This document shows, in pieces, positions 29,725 through 38,717 of a stretch of DNA of 64,000 nucleotides. The stretch covers positions 114,483 through 178,482 of the forward strand of contig JAQXQE010000006.1 in NCBI GenBank assembly GCA_029101005.1. Reading direction: 5' to 3'. A model generated the notes under the pieces. That model was not told where the DNA came from. It worked only from the letters and a program-made list of their open reading frames with translations, and did no database searches. The first letter of the stretch is position 1. Every line of letters begins with the position of its first letter. Position numbers and translations under genes: made by a program. The DNA is from Bacillota bacterium. Lineage in GTDB: Bacteria > Bacillota > Clostridia > Peptostreptococcales > Anaerovoracaceae.

Positions 29725-31746
29725 ATGAAAACAGATTTTCATATACACACAATTCCAACAAAATGGGATGCTCCATTTGAGTTTTCCATAGAAAAGCTGG
29801 TGGAATATGTTACATTGTTAGAAATAGATGCAATTGCAATAACAAATCATAACTGCTTTGATATAAATCAATTTAAACTCATTCAAACAAAACTTGAAGG
29901 AAAAGCAATGGTTTTCCCTGGAATAGAAGTAAATGTTGCGCCAAACAACGGTCATTTGTTAATTATTGCAGAGATGGATAATCTTGATAGTTTTTCGGAT
30001 GGTTGTAAGTTCATTGAACAAAACGTTGTAAATATTCATGACTCAATGGATATTATGGATATTGAGTCTGCTTTTGGCGGATTTAATAATTATCTATTAA
30101 TACCGCATTACGACAAAAGTCCGGCGATAAGCAAAGACGTAATTGAGCAATTGGGGGACAATATAATATGCGGTGAGGTAACAAGTGCTAAAAAGTATGT
30201 TCGAATGAAGAAATCTGATAAAATCACGCCTGTAATATTCAGCGATTGTAGAATATCTGACTCTCTGAATTATAACAAAACGAGACAAACCTATTTAACA
30301 CTTGGCGAGATCTCGATATCAGCACTTAAGCTTTGTTTGAAAGATAAATCTAAAGTAGCTCTTTCTGCTTTGATGAATGATGAAAAGTTTCAAGTTACAC
30401 CTAGTATTTGTATAGCAAACGGGCTTAATATTGTCATGGGGGAGCGTTCATCAGGGAAAACATACTTCCTAAATGAAATATCTGATGCAAATGAAAATGT
30501 AAAATATATCAAACAGTTTTCTTTATTAGAAAACAAAAGTGGGCAATCATTTGAGGACAGAATAAAAAGCAAAAAATCGAGCGATATTGCAGAATATTTT
30601 GATGAGTTTTCAAAAGTCGTTCGAGATATAAAGGGTGTCAGTTTTACCGATAACATGGAATCTTTGGGCAATTATTTGGATTCTTTAAAGAAAAATGCGG
30701 AAGAGTCAAATATGCAGGATGTATATTCTAAATGCAAGCTTTTTTCTGAAGTATCCTATACTGATGATGATTTACAGAGGATACAAGGTCTCATAAAATC
30801 AACAATGAATCTATTGGATTCAGATACATATAGAAAGATTATTGATTCAGTGATTCCGTATGAAAGGATGGTATTATTACTTGAGGTTTTATTGAACCAA
30901 TTTGAAACAGAAAAAGAACTCTCAATAAAAAAGAATTGGATTAATTCTGTTATTAATAATATTAAACAAGAGTTACAGGCGAATACATCGTCTACTATGA
31001 TAGAGGATATTGATTTCTATCAAATTGCGATGGATAACAAAAGGATCGATGCCTTTAACACTATTTCAAATAAGATAAAAGAAAATAGCGTCATTTTATC
31101 TGAAGAACTAGGAAAGTTTTCGTTAGTTGCTGAAAAGAGACCGTTTGATGGAGCTGGTGAAATGAAGGCTTATAGTGGAAAAGTGTTAAAGTTTTCAGAT
31201 GCATTTCTTCTATACGATAAACCATACGAATTTCTTCAAAAACTAAAAGAAATAGATTCTTTAGATGAAAGCACATATCATGAATTTTTTGCTAAAGTGA
31301 ATTATAAGATATTGAATCAGTATGGTTTGGAAGTTTCTGGTGGGGAACAATCCGAATTTAATCTTCTAAATGAAATAACAAAAGCAAGACAATATGAAAT
31401 ACTGTTGATTGATGAACCAGAATCATCGTTTGATAATGTGTTCTTAAAATCTGATGTTAATAAAATGTTAAAAAGTATATCAGAAGAAATGCCCGTAGTT
31501 ATTGTAACTCACAATAGTACTGTAGGGGCATCGATTAACGCAGATTACCTGATATATACTCGACGAGATATTAATAATGGTAAAGTTGTATTTAGAAGGT
31601 TTATGGGAAGACCGGGGGATACATTCTTAGTGGACGATTCTGGAGAAAAATCACAAAACATTGATGCACTTCTATCATGTTTTGAAGCTGGAGATGATGC
31701 GTATCAGCAAAGGAGAAATGATTATGAAATACTTAAAAATAGATAA
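29725..31746 (+). CDS. PHP-domain protein fused to RloC/SbcC-like ABC ATPase
   Basis: N-terminal DFHIHT, ITNHN, GIEVN; Walker A GERSSGKTYF, signature VSGGEQ, Walker B ILLIDEPESSFD, VIVTHNS. Confidence 0.83.
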   Translation: MKTDFHIHTIPTKWDAPFEFSIEKLVEYVTLLEIDAIAITNHNCFDINQFKLIQTKLEGKAMVFPGIEVNVAPNNGHLLIIAEMDNLDSFSDGCKFIEQNVVNIHDSMDIMDIESAFGGFNNYLLIPHYDKSPAISKDVIEQLGDNIICGEVTSAKKYVRMKKSDKITPVIFSDCRISDSLNYNKTRQTYLTLGEISISALKLCLKDKSKVALSALMNDEKFQVTPSICIANGLNIVMGERSSGKTYFLNEISDANENVKYIKQFSLLENKSGQSFEDRIKSKKSSDIAEYFDEFSKVVRDIKGVSFTDNMESLGNYLDSLKKNAEESNMQDVYSKCKLFSEVSYTDDDLQRIQGLIKSTMNLLDSDTYRKIIDSVIPYERMVLLLEVLLNQFETEKELSIKKNWINSVINNIKQELQANTSSTMIEDIDFYQIAMDNKRIDAFNTISNKIKENSVILSEELGKFSLVAEKRPFDGAGEMKAYSGKVLKFSDAFLLYDKPYEFLQKLKEIDSLDESTYHEFFAKVNYKILNQYGLEVSGGEQSEFNLLNEITKARQYEILLIDEPESSFDNVFLKSDVNKMLKSISEEMPVVIVTHNSTVGASINADYLIYTRRDINNGKVVFRRFMGRPGDTFLVDDSGEKSQNIDALLSCFEAGDDAYQQRRNDYEILKNR

Positions 31747-32023
31747 TGGTGCAGCTTACTTTCGTGATGAGGATTCTAATTATACATCAATCGAAAAAAT
31801 AACAAAGGAAGATTTAATGGAACTTATTAATAGAGTTGTTGATGACACTGTCTGTTTTGAAATGGATGATTTTGAAGAAAAAATAATTCAGAACCCGGCT
31901 CATAAGATAATCTATTCAAATTTATATAAAAAGTTCTTATCTTTACTGAGTGATGGGAATAGGTTTAAAGACGAAAGTAAATCAATCTATTTAGATGCAA
32001 AGATTAAATATAATATTAATTAA
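31724..32023 (+). CDS. Small (99 aa) uncharacterised protein, translationally overlapping the PHP-ATPase
   Basis: ATG after AGGAG, overlaps upstream stop by 23 nt. Confidence 0.7.
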   Translation: MKYLKIDNGAAYFRDEDSNYTSIEKITKEDLMELINRVVDDTVCFEMDDFEEKIIQNPAHKIIYSNLYKKFLSLLSDGNRFKDESKSIYLDAKIKYNIN

Positions 32024-32037
32024 TCAACTACATCGCC

Positions 32038-32076
32038 GCCAGGCTTTCAATTCGGAAAGTCGGGCGGCTTTTATAT
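32038..32076 (+). terminator. Terminator hairpin ending the R-M/PHP operon
   Basis: GCCGCCAGGCTTTCAATTCGGAAAGTCGGGCGGCTTTT. Confidence 0.7.
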
Positions 32077-32106
32077 TGCCCGGATTTCGGGCGGAAAGGA
32101 GGTCTT

Positions 32107-33084
32107 ATGGACCAGAATTATGAAAATTTAAGAATCATTTCAGGCTCAGAGATTGAGCCCAAGGAAGTCGACTGGCTGTGGTATCCGTATATTCCTTACG
32201 GCAAGATTACCATAGTACAGGGTGACCCAGGCGAAGGCAAGAGCACTTTCGTGCTGAATCTTGCTGCCATGCTGACGACTGGCACACCACTCCCCTACTC
32301 TACCGAAGAGTATGAACCGATGAATATCATCTATCAGAACACTGAGGATGATGCAGAAGATACGGTTGTTCCCCGCTTCATAAACGCAGGCGGAGATCTC
32401 AATCGTATCTTTTTTATTGATGAGAGAAGCCAGGCACTGAGTTTTGCGGACGACAGAATCGGCGAGACGATTAGAAGAACCGGTGCGAAGCTCATCATAT
32501 TTGATCCGCTTGCTTCATATATCGGAGCTGAAGTTTCTCTCAATCAGGCCAACGAAGTGCGTTCACAGATGAACTACCTCATCGACATTGCAAAGGAAAC
32601 CGGCTGTGCTGTTATCGTAGTTGCGCACATGAACAAGATGTCAGGAGCGAAAGCAATGTACCGCACGTCGGGGTCTATCGACATAGTAGCTTCGGCGAGA
32701 AGCTGTCTTCTGATTGGAACTGCACCTGAGGATCAGACCAAAAGAATCATGGCTGTTCAGAAATCTAACCTGGCTGAGAAAGGAAAAGCTATCGAGTTTG
32801 GCATCGAGGACAGCAAAGTTGCCTTCCTTCGCCAGCTGGATATGACAGCAGATGAACTCGTGAACAGTTATCCTTCGACTGGTTCCCGAAGAAAAACCAA
32901 GCGCGAGATGGCCAAGGAAGTATTACTTGAAATGCTGACTAATGGGCCGAAGACTCAACGGGACGTGATGGATGCAATGGATGAACTTAACATCAGCAAG
33001 CGCACCGTTGATGATGCCAAGCGTGAACTCGGGGTCGAATCCATGCGTGTAAAGGACGCCTGGATATGGCACTACGAGTCATAG
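32107..33084 (+). CDS. RepA-like AAA/RecA-fold ATPase (replicative helicase-like)
   Basis: GDPGEGKSTF Walker A, LIIFDPLASYIG Walker B, VVAHMNK. Confidence 0.85.
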   Translation: MDQNYENLRIISGSEIEPKEVDWLWYPYIPYGKITIVQGDPGEGKSTFVLNLAAMLTTGTPLPYSTEEYEPMNIIYQNTEDDAEDTVVPRFINAGGDLNRIFFIDERSQALSFADDRIGETIRRTGAKLIIFDPLASYIGAEVSLNQANEVRSQMNYLIDIAKETGCAVIVVAHMNKMSGAKAMYRTSGSIDIVASARSCLLIGTAPEDQTKRIMAVQKSNLAEKGKAIEFGIEDSKVAFLRQLDMTADELVNSYPSTGSRRKTKREMAKEVLLEMLTNGPKTQRDVMDAMDELNISKRTVDDAKRELGVESMRVKDAWIWHYES

Positions 33085-33093
33085 CGATGGCAT

Positions 33094-33434
33094 CAGGGCA
33101 AGAACGCAACATTCTCATAGTGAACGGAAGAGTCCCTGAAACATGCGATGTTGCTTTTGCCCTGCAAGGGGGTCAAGGGGTATTCCCCTTGCGAACGACC
33201 TATGCAATAGGTGTAGTGAGTTACTCATATGGGATGCAGAAGCGGCCTTGCGAGGGTTTCAGATGGAAACCTCTCGCTTAGTCGCTTCTTTTGATATGAG
33301 GGTCGAGGATGCAGACTCTCATACTCATCCGGCATCCCTTATGAGTACAGCAGGTTAACCCGGAGGGAATGGCATTGAGTGAAGAATGCAAAAGACAGCG
33401 CTTCAAGGGTGTCAATGTGGAATGTTGCGTTCTT
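33094..33434 (+). ncRNA. Candidate large structured RNA / origin-of-transfer region upstream of mobV
   Basis: 15-bp perfect long-range IR 33100-33114/33420-33434; 16-nt helix (1 mismatch) 33222-33237/33332-33347; nested hairpins. Confidence 0.6.
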
Positions 33435-33463
33435 CCTCTCAATGCAGAAAGGAGCGAAATGAA

Positions 33464-34441
33464 ATGGCAAACTATACGATACTGAGAATTGAAAAGAGAA
33501 AGCTTAATGCCGTCACCAGGATATGCAATCATCATGAGCGACTGAAGGAACAGTACAAGAGCAATCCTGACATTGATCCTGAAAGAACACATCTCAACTA
33601 TCATCTGTACGAGCCGAAGGATAGATACAGAGCAGCTGTCCTTGGCAGAATCGAAGAGGCAGGAGCAAAGCGAAGAAAGGACAGCGTTGTTCTTCAGGAT
33701 TCGATTGTAACTGCATCACCTGACTGGATAAATAATTTAAGTCAGCAGGAGCAGAGAGAGTTCTTCGAAAGAGCATATGCCTTTTTCACAAAGACCTTCG
33801 GAGAAGAGAACATGATCTCTGCTGTTGTCCACATGGACGAAACCAATCCTCACATGCATGTCTGTTTTGTTCCCATAACAAAAGACAACAGACTTTCATC
33901 GAAGGATATCATCGGAGGTCCAAGAGGGCTGGTTAAGCTGCAGGACGATTTTTATTCTCACATGCAGGAGAGGTTTCCTGATTTAAGTAGGGGTCTTTCA
34001 AGAAAGATTACTCAGCGCAAGCATATACCGACAGAGTTCTACAAGAATGCTGACAACCTGATGTCACATTACGAAGAGATTGTAAATGCAATCAATGATA
34101 TCGGAGTGTTTAGGAACGGAGAGAAGAGAGAAGCTGCCATCACTCTTCTCGGAAGGTATGCTCCTGAGATGGCACAGATGAACAGACAGCTCAAGATGAC
34201 GGATAACTATGTTACAAGACTTGAGAATGCAATAACTGATTACAAGAAGTCTAATGCAAACAAGAACGATATCATCTACGACCAGAGAGAAGAGATCGAG
34301 CAGCTTAAAAATAAAGTAAGCGAACTTAATTTCAATCAGAGGAAGCTTCAGAGAGTAATTGATAAGATACCGCCTGATGTTATGGATCAGATGAAAAAAG
34401 ATGAGAGAGCAAGACGAAGAGCAGAAAGAGAGGCACGCTGA
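33464..34441 (+). CDS. MobV/Pre-family relaxase
   Basis: ANYTILRIEKRK, ERTHLNYHL, VVHMDETNPHMHVCFVPI; start set at MANYT. Confidence 0.93.
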   Translation: MANYTILRIEKRKLNAVTRICNHHERLKEQYKSNPDIDPERTHLNYHLYEPKDRYRAAVLGRIEEAGAKRRKDSVVLQDSIVTASPDWINNLSQQEQREFFERAYAFFTKTFGEENMISAVVHMDETNPHMHVCFVPITKDNRLSSKDIIGGPRGLVKLQDDFYSHMQERFPDLSRGLSRKITQRKHIPTEFYKNADNLMSHYEEIVNAINDIGVFRNGEKREAAITLLGRYAPEMAQMNRQLKMTDNYVTRLENAITDYKKSNANKNDIIYDQREEIEQLKNKVSELNFNQRKLQRVIDKIPPDVMDQMKKDERARRRAEREAR

Positions 34442-34674
34442 TGAAGAATGTGCAGATACCGCTTACGCTTTTCCTAAAGCTTTATGGTTATGTCGTGCTT
34501 GGCAACTATCAGTTTCATGATGATATCGTCAGGCAGCTTGAGGACAAGCACCGGAAAGTCTACAGCCATCTTCTCTACACAACCAGTAAGACAGCAAAAA
34601 CCGAAGAGGAACGAGAAGAAGCAAGACAAAAGTATCTTGATGAAGTCGGAATGAAAGATTCATACAGATACTGA
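34441..34674 (+). CDS. Small accessory protein downstream of mobV
   Basis: 77 aa ORF overlapping mobV stop. Confidence 0.65.
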   Translation: MKNVQIPLTLFLKLYGYVVLGNYQFHDDIVRQLEDKHRKVYSHLLYTTSKTAKTEEEREEARQKYLDEVGMKDSYRY

Positions 34675-34691
34675 CTCGTTATCAGATTATG

Positions 34692-34714
34692 ACAGCTGTG
34701 TGGCACACAGCTGT
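34692..34714. repeat. Perfect 10-bp-stem palindrome
   Basis: ACAGCTGTGT-GGC-ACACAGCTGT. Confidence 0.9.
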
Positions 34715-34748
34715 TAATTTCTTATACAGAAAGAGAGGTACGTTAATT

Positions 34749-35099
34749 ATGATTAAACACATTAGTATTGATAAGTTATATCCTTTTGAGGAAGTATTAT
34801 TCTCCCTTGATGATAACGATGAGATGGAGATGCTCATTGATAGCATCAAGGAGTTTGGAGTTCTCCAGCCTATCATTGTCAGGAAGGCTTCATACGGTTA
34901 TGAAGTTATTTCAGGCAATAGAAGACTCTATGCAGCGTGCATGGCAGACTATGAAACAGTTCCTGCTATTATAATGGATCTTACAGATGAAGAAGCGATT
35001 GCGGTAATGGTCGATTCTAATCTGCACAGGAATATACTGCCGAGCGAGAAAGCTTTTTCCTACAAAGCAAAATATGAGGCTCTTGAGAGTCTTAAGTAG
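34749..35099 (+). CDS. Truncated ParB-like protein (N-terminal domain only)
   Basis: ISGNRRLYAACMA, NLHRNILPSEKAFSYKAK then stop; lacks HTH present in the ParB at 21413. Confidence 0.8.
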   Translation: MIKHISIDKLYPFEEVLFSLDDNDEMEMLIDSIKEFGVLQPIIVRKASYGYEVISGNRRLYAACMADYETVPAIIMDLTDEEAIAVMVDSNLHRNILPSEKAFSYKAKYEALESLK

Positions 35100-35213
35100 T
35101 GAACTCCATATGGGGATGAGCCGCCTATTAATCTGGCGACTCATTCCTACAAAACGAACGCTTGTTCTTTTAGCGTGCTTAGCTTATACTATTACTATCA
35201 ATGATGCAAAGGA

Positions 35214-35969
35214 ATGAAAAAATTTATGGCAGAAAAGAAAACCAAGCGCGTCTTCGCAGGCTACTACGAACGCTATGACCTTGTTAATATTCATGTGGCA
35301 ATGGTTGTCGATGATGTAGATTCCGGTGAAAAAATCGTGTTATTCACATACGAAGGAAAACATGACGATGGCAAGAATCATGCTATCTCACTAAAATCGT
35401 TTTGTGAGGAAGTCGAGTATCACGGCAATGTTTGCCCGAAATTCAAAAGGAAAACGCAGCGTTACAAGAACAAATACTATGAAGAAGAACTTTCAGATGC
35501 CGGACTAAAAGTTCCGCGCAGACATGTTAAGAAAGAGAAACCTTGCTATACTATCCGAACATGCCGACGCTGTTCTTCATATGAGGAATATGCTAAGGAC
35601 ATGTGCGTTCACTATTCGGAAGATCTGAACAGGTACAATCAGACAGCGAAGATGAAACGCTGTGTCGGAGTTATGGGTAAGTCCGAGTTTGCTGCCCTAA
35701 AGGAAGATCTGACGTTCCTGCAGGATTGTTTCAATACTTCACTAAAACAGTACCTGCCAATGTTCAAGATGATATATGTCAAGGGCGTTTCAATAAGGAA
35801 CTGTGCAGAGGAGCTTGGAAAGAATCGCGGCAGTATCGAATATGCCAAAAAGAAAATGCTGGATGAATTGGCTGCCTTGCTCAGATATCGAGACGAGATA
35901 GATAATACTTCCAGATTAAATATGAACTATTCAGGCGAAGAACCATCGTTCATAGATAGATACAGATAA
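35214..35969 (+). CDS. Sigma-70-region-4/HTH-like protein
   Basis: C-terminal FKMIYVKGVSIRNCAEELGKNRGSIEYAKKKMLDEL HTH-like. Confidence 0.55.
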   Translation: MKKFMAEKKTKRVFAGYYERYDLVNIHVAMVVDDVDSGEKIVLFTYEGKHDDGKNHAISLKSFCEEVEYHGNVCPKFKRKTQRYKNKYYEEELSDAGLKVPRRHVKKEKPCYTIRTCRRCSSYEEYAKDMCVHYSEDLNRYNQTAKMKRCVGVMGKSEFAALKEDLTFLQDCFNTSLKQYLPMFKMIYVKGVSIRNCAEELGKNRGSIEYAKKKMLDELAALLRYRDEIDNTSRLNMNYSGEEPSFIDRYR

Positions 35970-36103
35970 TTATTTAAACTTATAGCAATTTATCACCAGA
36001 GACATTTGTTGAGACACGGCAGATGTCTTTTTTGTTATGTCAAATTACGACGATACCTAATGAAATGTCCTGTATGTGAGAGGATGAATAATTTCCCCAG
36101 ACG

Positions 36104-36564
36104 AAGAATGACAGTTTACGACATTGCCTAATGCCCTGTCTAACAAGTGAAGGGACATTGCTCTCAATACAACTGAATACACATTCATCAGGTACTTTAA
36201 CTATGAGAGGCGAAAGCTACAGCATGCATGACGATGCGCCAAGACCTTCCCATGGGAGTGAGCGATAAAGCCCTAGCCCCGAAGCTTTGCTTCGGAGGCA
36301 GGTCTTATGCGAGAGGCACAGGACTTATAGTCCGTGGTGCTTACCGCAAATGTCTCGTCTGAAAGACAGGTGGCACCTGCCAAGTGCGATGATCCTCATA
36401 GAACACAATGATACTCCCGTCCAGTCACAGCCCCATAGGAATATGGGATCACGCAATGAGGGCGGCCTGGAGAGAACCTCGAGGGGGCTAGTAACCCGTG
36501 AAGCAGTTTGCCAGCTGCTGCCTTATGTATTCCTGATTCCCGGGGCGTTGAGGACAAAATGGGA
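36104..36564 (+). ncRNA. Structured repeat element, copy A (with 82-nt optional insert 36266-36347)
   Basis: Extended homology to 42481-42859; compensatory changes in CCCATA-GGAA-TATGGG hairpin. Confidence 0.65.
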
Positions 36565-36571
36565 TTCCTGG

Positions 36572-36620
36572 CATAGAAATGCGCTTTTTGTACTTTTTCT
36601 GCAAAAAAAGCATTTCTATG
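36572..36620. promoter_or_regulatory. 11-bp inverted repeat upstream of AAA/RloB operon
   Basis: CATAGAAATGC ... GCATTTCTATG. Confidence 0.5.
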
Positions 36621-36683
36621 TTGAATAATTTATTGTGCGATGGTAATCTAATACTGTACACATAATTGAAGGAGGATAAGATT

Positions 36684-37943
36684 ATGTTAATACAGTTTTC
36701 AGTAAGGAATTATATGTCCCTGAAAGATGAAACAACACTTAGTTTAGTTGCAGGTCAGGGAAAAGAATTAAAGGATAACTTAAGACAGTATAAAGATGGT
36801 AATCTACTTCCTACAATTGCAATTTTTGGAGCAAATGCGGCTGGTAAGAGTAACATTTTTAAGGCTATGACAGCAGCAATTAATATCATCAGAAGTTCTA
36901 ACGAAAGACAGATTGATCGCCCAATTCCGTTCATAGTTCCATATGCGTTTGATTCAGAATGTAGGATAAATCCATCAACCTTTGATTTTATATTCATTGT
37001 CAATGGTAAAAAATATCAATATGGATTCTCGGCAGATCAATATAGGATCTATGATGAGTATTTGTATTTATATAAGACAAAGATACCATCACTTATATTC
37101 GAGCGTACCAATACCCGTGAGTATAACTTTACTTCAGCTAATGAAAGTAAATTAAAAAAATACATTGAAAAAACATCCGATAATAAACTGTTTTTATCTA
37201 CAGCAACAAACTGGAATAGTGACTTGACTAGAAATGCATATATTTGGTTTGCAAATTGTGTTGATACCTACAATGATTCAAGTTTCAAATTAAATCCAGG
37301 TACGCTGGAAGTCTTCGATAATGGCGGAGAGGCACTAGAAGATTTTGTTACTTCGTTGTTAAAAACTGCAGATATTAACATTAGTGGTTATAATATAGAG
37401 TCAGAAATCGTTGATGCACCGAATATTCTGGTTGGCGATTTACCTCCAGGTATTCAAATAAATGCTCCTCAGAAGATGAAACATTTTATGTTAAGCACTA
37501 ATCATATAATTAATAATGGTCAGGAAATTACTGAGTTTACATTGCCTTTGGAAGAAGAATCAGAAGGAACTCAAAGAATATTTGCTTTTGGACCAATTAT
37601 CAAGGATGCCCTTGAGCGTGGTAGAACACTTGTTGTTGATGAAATAGATAATAGCTTGCATCCTCTTTTCTTGGAGTATTTAATCAGTCTTTTTAACAAC
37701 AAAGAATCAAATCCGAATAACGCGCAGTTAATATTCAACACTCATTCGGTTGAGGTACTGTCTCTGGACTTATTCAGACGAGATCAAATATATTTTGTTG
37801 AAAAGAATAACGATGACGGAGTAACAGAACTGTATGCATTAGATGAGTTTTCTCCAAGAAAAACCGAGAATATAAGAAAAGGATATTTACAAGGGAGATA
37901 TGGTGCTGTTCCTAATATTGGTTGGGAGGATCTCAAATGGTAA
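36684..37943 (+). CDS. AAA family ATPase, AbiLi/RloA-like
   Basis: FGANAAGKSNIFKA, TLVVDEIDNSLHP, IFNTHSVEVL; followed by RloB gene. Confidence 0.85.
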   Translation: MLIQFSVRNYMSLKDETTLSLVAGQGKELKDNLRQYKDGNLLPTIAIFGANAAGKSNIFKAMTAAINIIRSSNERQIDRPIPFIVPYAFDSECRINPSTFDFIFIVNGKKYQYGFSADQYRIYDEYLYLYKTKIPSLIFERTNTREYNFTSANESKLKKYIEKTSDNKLFLSTATNWNSDLTRNAYIWFANCVDTYNDSSFKLNPGTLEVFDNGGEALEDFVTSLLKTADINISGYNIESEIVDAPNILVGDLPPGIQINAPQKMKHFMLSTNHIINNGQEITEFTLPLEEESEGTQRIFAFGPIIKDALERGRTLVVDEIDNSLHPLFLEYLISLFNNKESNPNNAQLIFNTHSVEVLSLDLFRRDQIYFVEKNNDDGVTELYALDEFSPRKTENIRKGYLQGRYGAVPNIGWEDLKW

Positions 37944-38554
37944 AATCCAAGGAAAAGCAAAGAGGAAAAGTTAGAAAACAACGAGCAAAGTTTGTTGTTA
38001 TTGGTGTCGAAGGAAAAAACAAAACCGAGAGAAACTATTTCCATGACTTTTTCAAGACAAACAAGGAGTATAAAGTAAAGTTCTCTTCTTCAGGAGATAC
38101 TGATCCTGAAGGAATCGTGACTGATACAATAAAGTACATACAAAAAGAGGAAATCAATCTTAATGATGGAGATGTAGCATTCTGTTTTGTTGATACTGAT
38201 ACAGATATCACTAAGCAGCCTCAAATTGACAAGGCATTAAAGCTTGCAAGCGATAACGGGATTGAACTCCTATTATCCAATCCTTGCTTTGAAGTTTGGT
38301 ATATTCAGCATTTTAATTACAGCACAAGATCTTTTGCAAATAATGCAGCAGTAATTGCCGAGTTACAAAAGCACATTCCTAGTTACGAAAAGAATACATC
38401 GGCATATTCACAACTGGTAGGAAAAACCGAAGATGCTATAAATAATGCTGAAAAACTAGAAAAATATCATGACGGTTTAGGAAACAAAGAAAAGCATATT
38501 TCAAGGAACCCTTCATCTGAAGTATTCAAAGCAATAAAAGCTTTCAAACAGTAA
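37922..38554 (+). CDS. RloB-domain protein (AbiLii-like)
   Basis: VGVEGKNKTERNYF, VAFCFVDTDTD, SNPCFEVWYIQHF. Confidence 0.85.
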   Translation: MGGSQMVKSKEKQRGKVRKQRAKFVVIGVEGKNKTERNYFHDFFKTNKEYKVKFSSSGDTDPEGIVTDTIKYIQKEEINLNDGDVAFCFVDTDTDITKQPQIDKALKLASDNGIELLLSNPCFEVWYIQHFNYSTRSFANNAAVIAELQKHIPSYEKNTSAYSQLVGKTEDAINNAEKLEKYHDGLGNKEKHISRNPSSEVFKAIKAFKQ

Positions 38555-38676
38555 ATAGTTGACTCAATTTGGTATGCAAGCAAAGAATTCAGTAAACGCA
38601 ACGTTTTCAGCAATATGATTTCGTTGACTGATAGTTGATTGCTAAAATCGATAAGGACAATATAAACAATCTATTT

Positions 38677-38717
38677 AGAAGACATTTGTCAATTAAGACA
38701 GGTGTCTTCTTTTTTAC
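38677..38717 (+). terminator. Terminator hairpin after RloB gene
   Basis: AAGACATTTGTCAATTAAGACAGGTGTCTTCTTTTTT. Confidence 0.7.

Noticed and set aside
33066-33358. Two overlapping 71-aa ORFs in the repA-mobV gap
   Set aside because: Sit in the heavily base-paired region; no RBS or domain signal; better explained as structured non-coding sequence.
36287-36628. 113-aa ORF over repeat A (and 42645-42869 over repeat B)
   Set aside because: Frames are open in both copies, but substitutions follow RNA base pairing rather than codon conservation, and no RBS/domain is evident.
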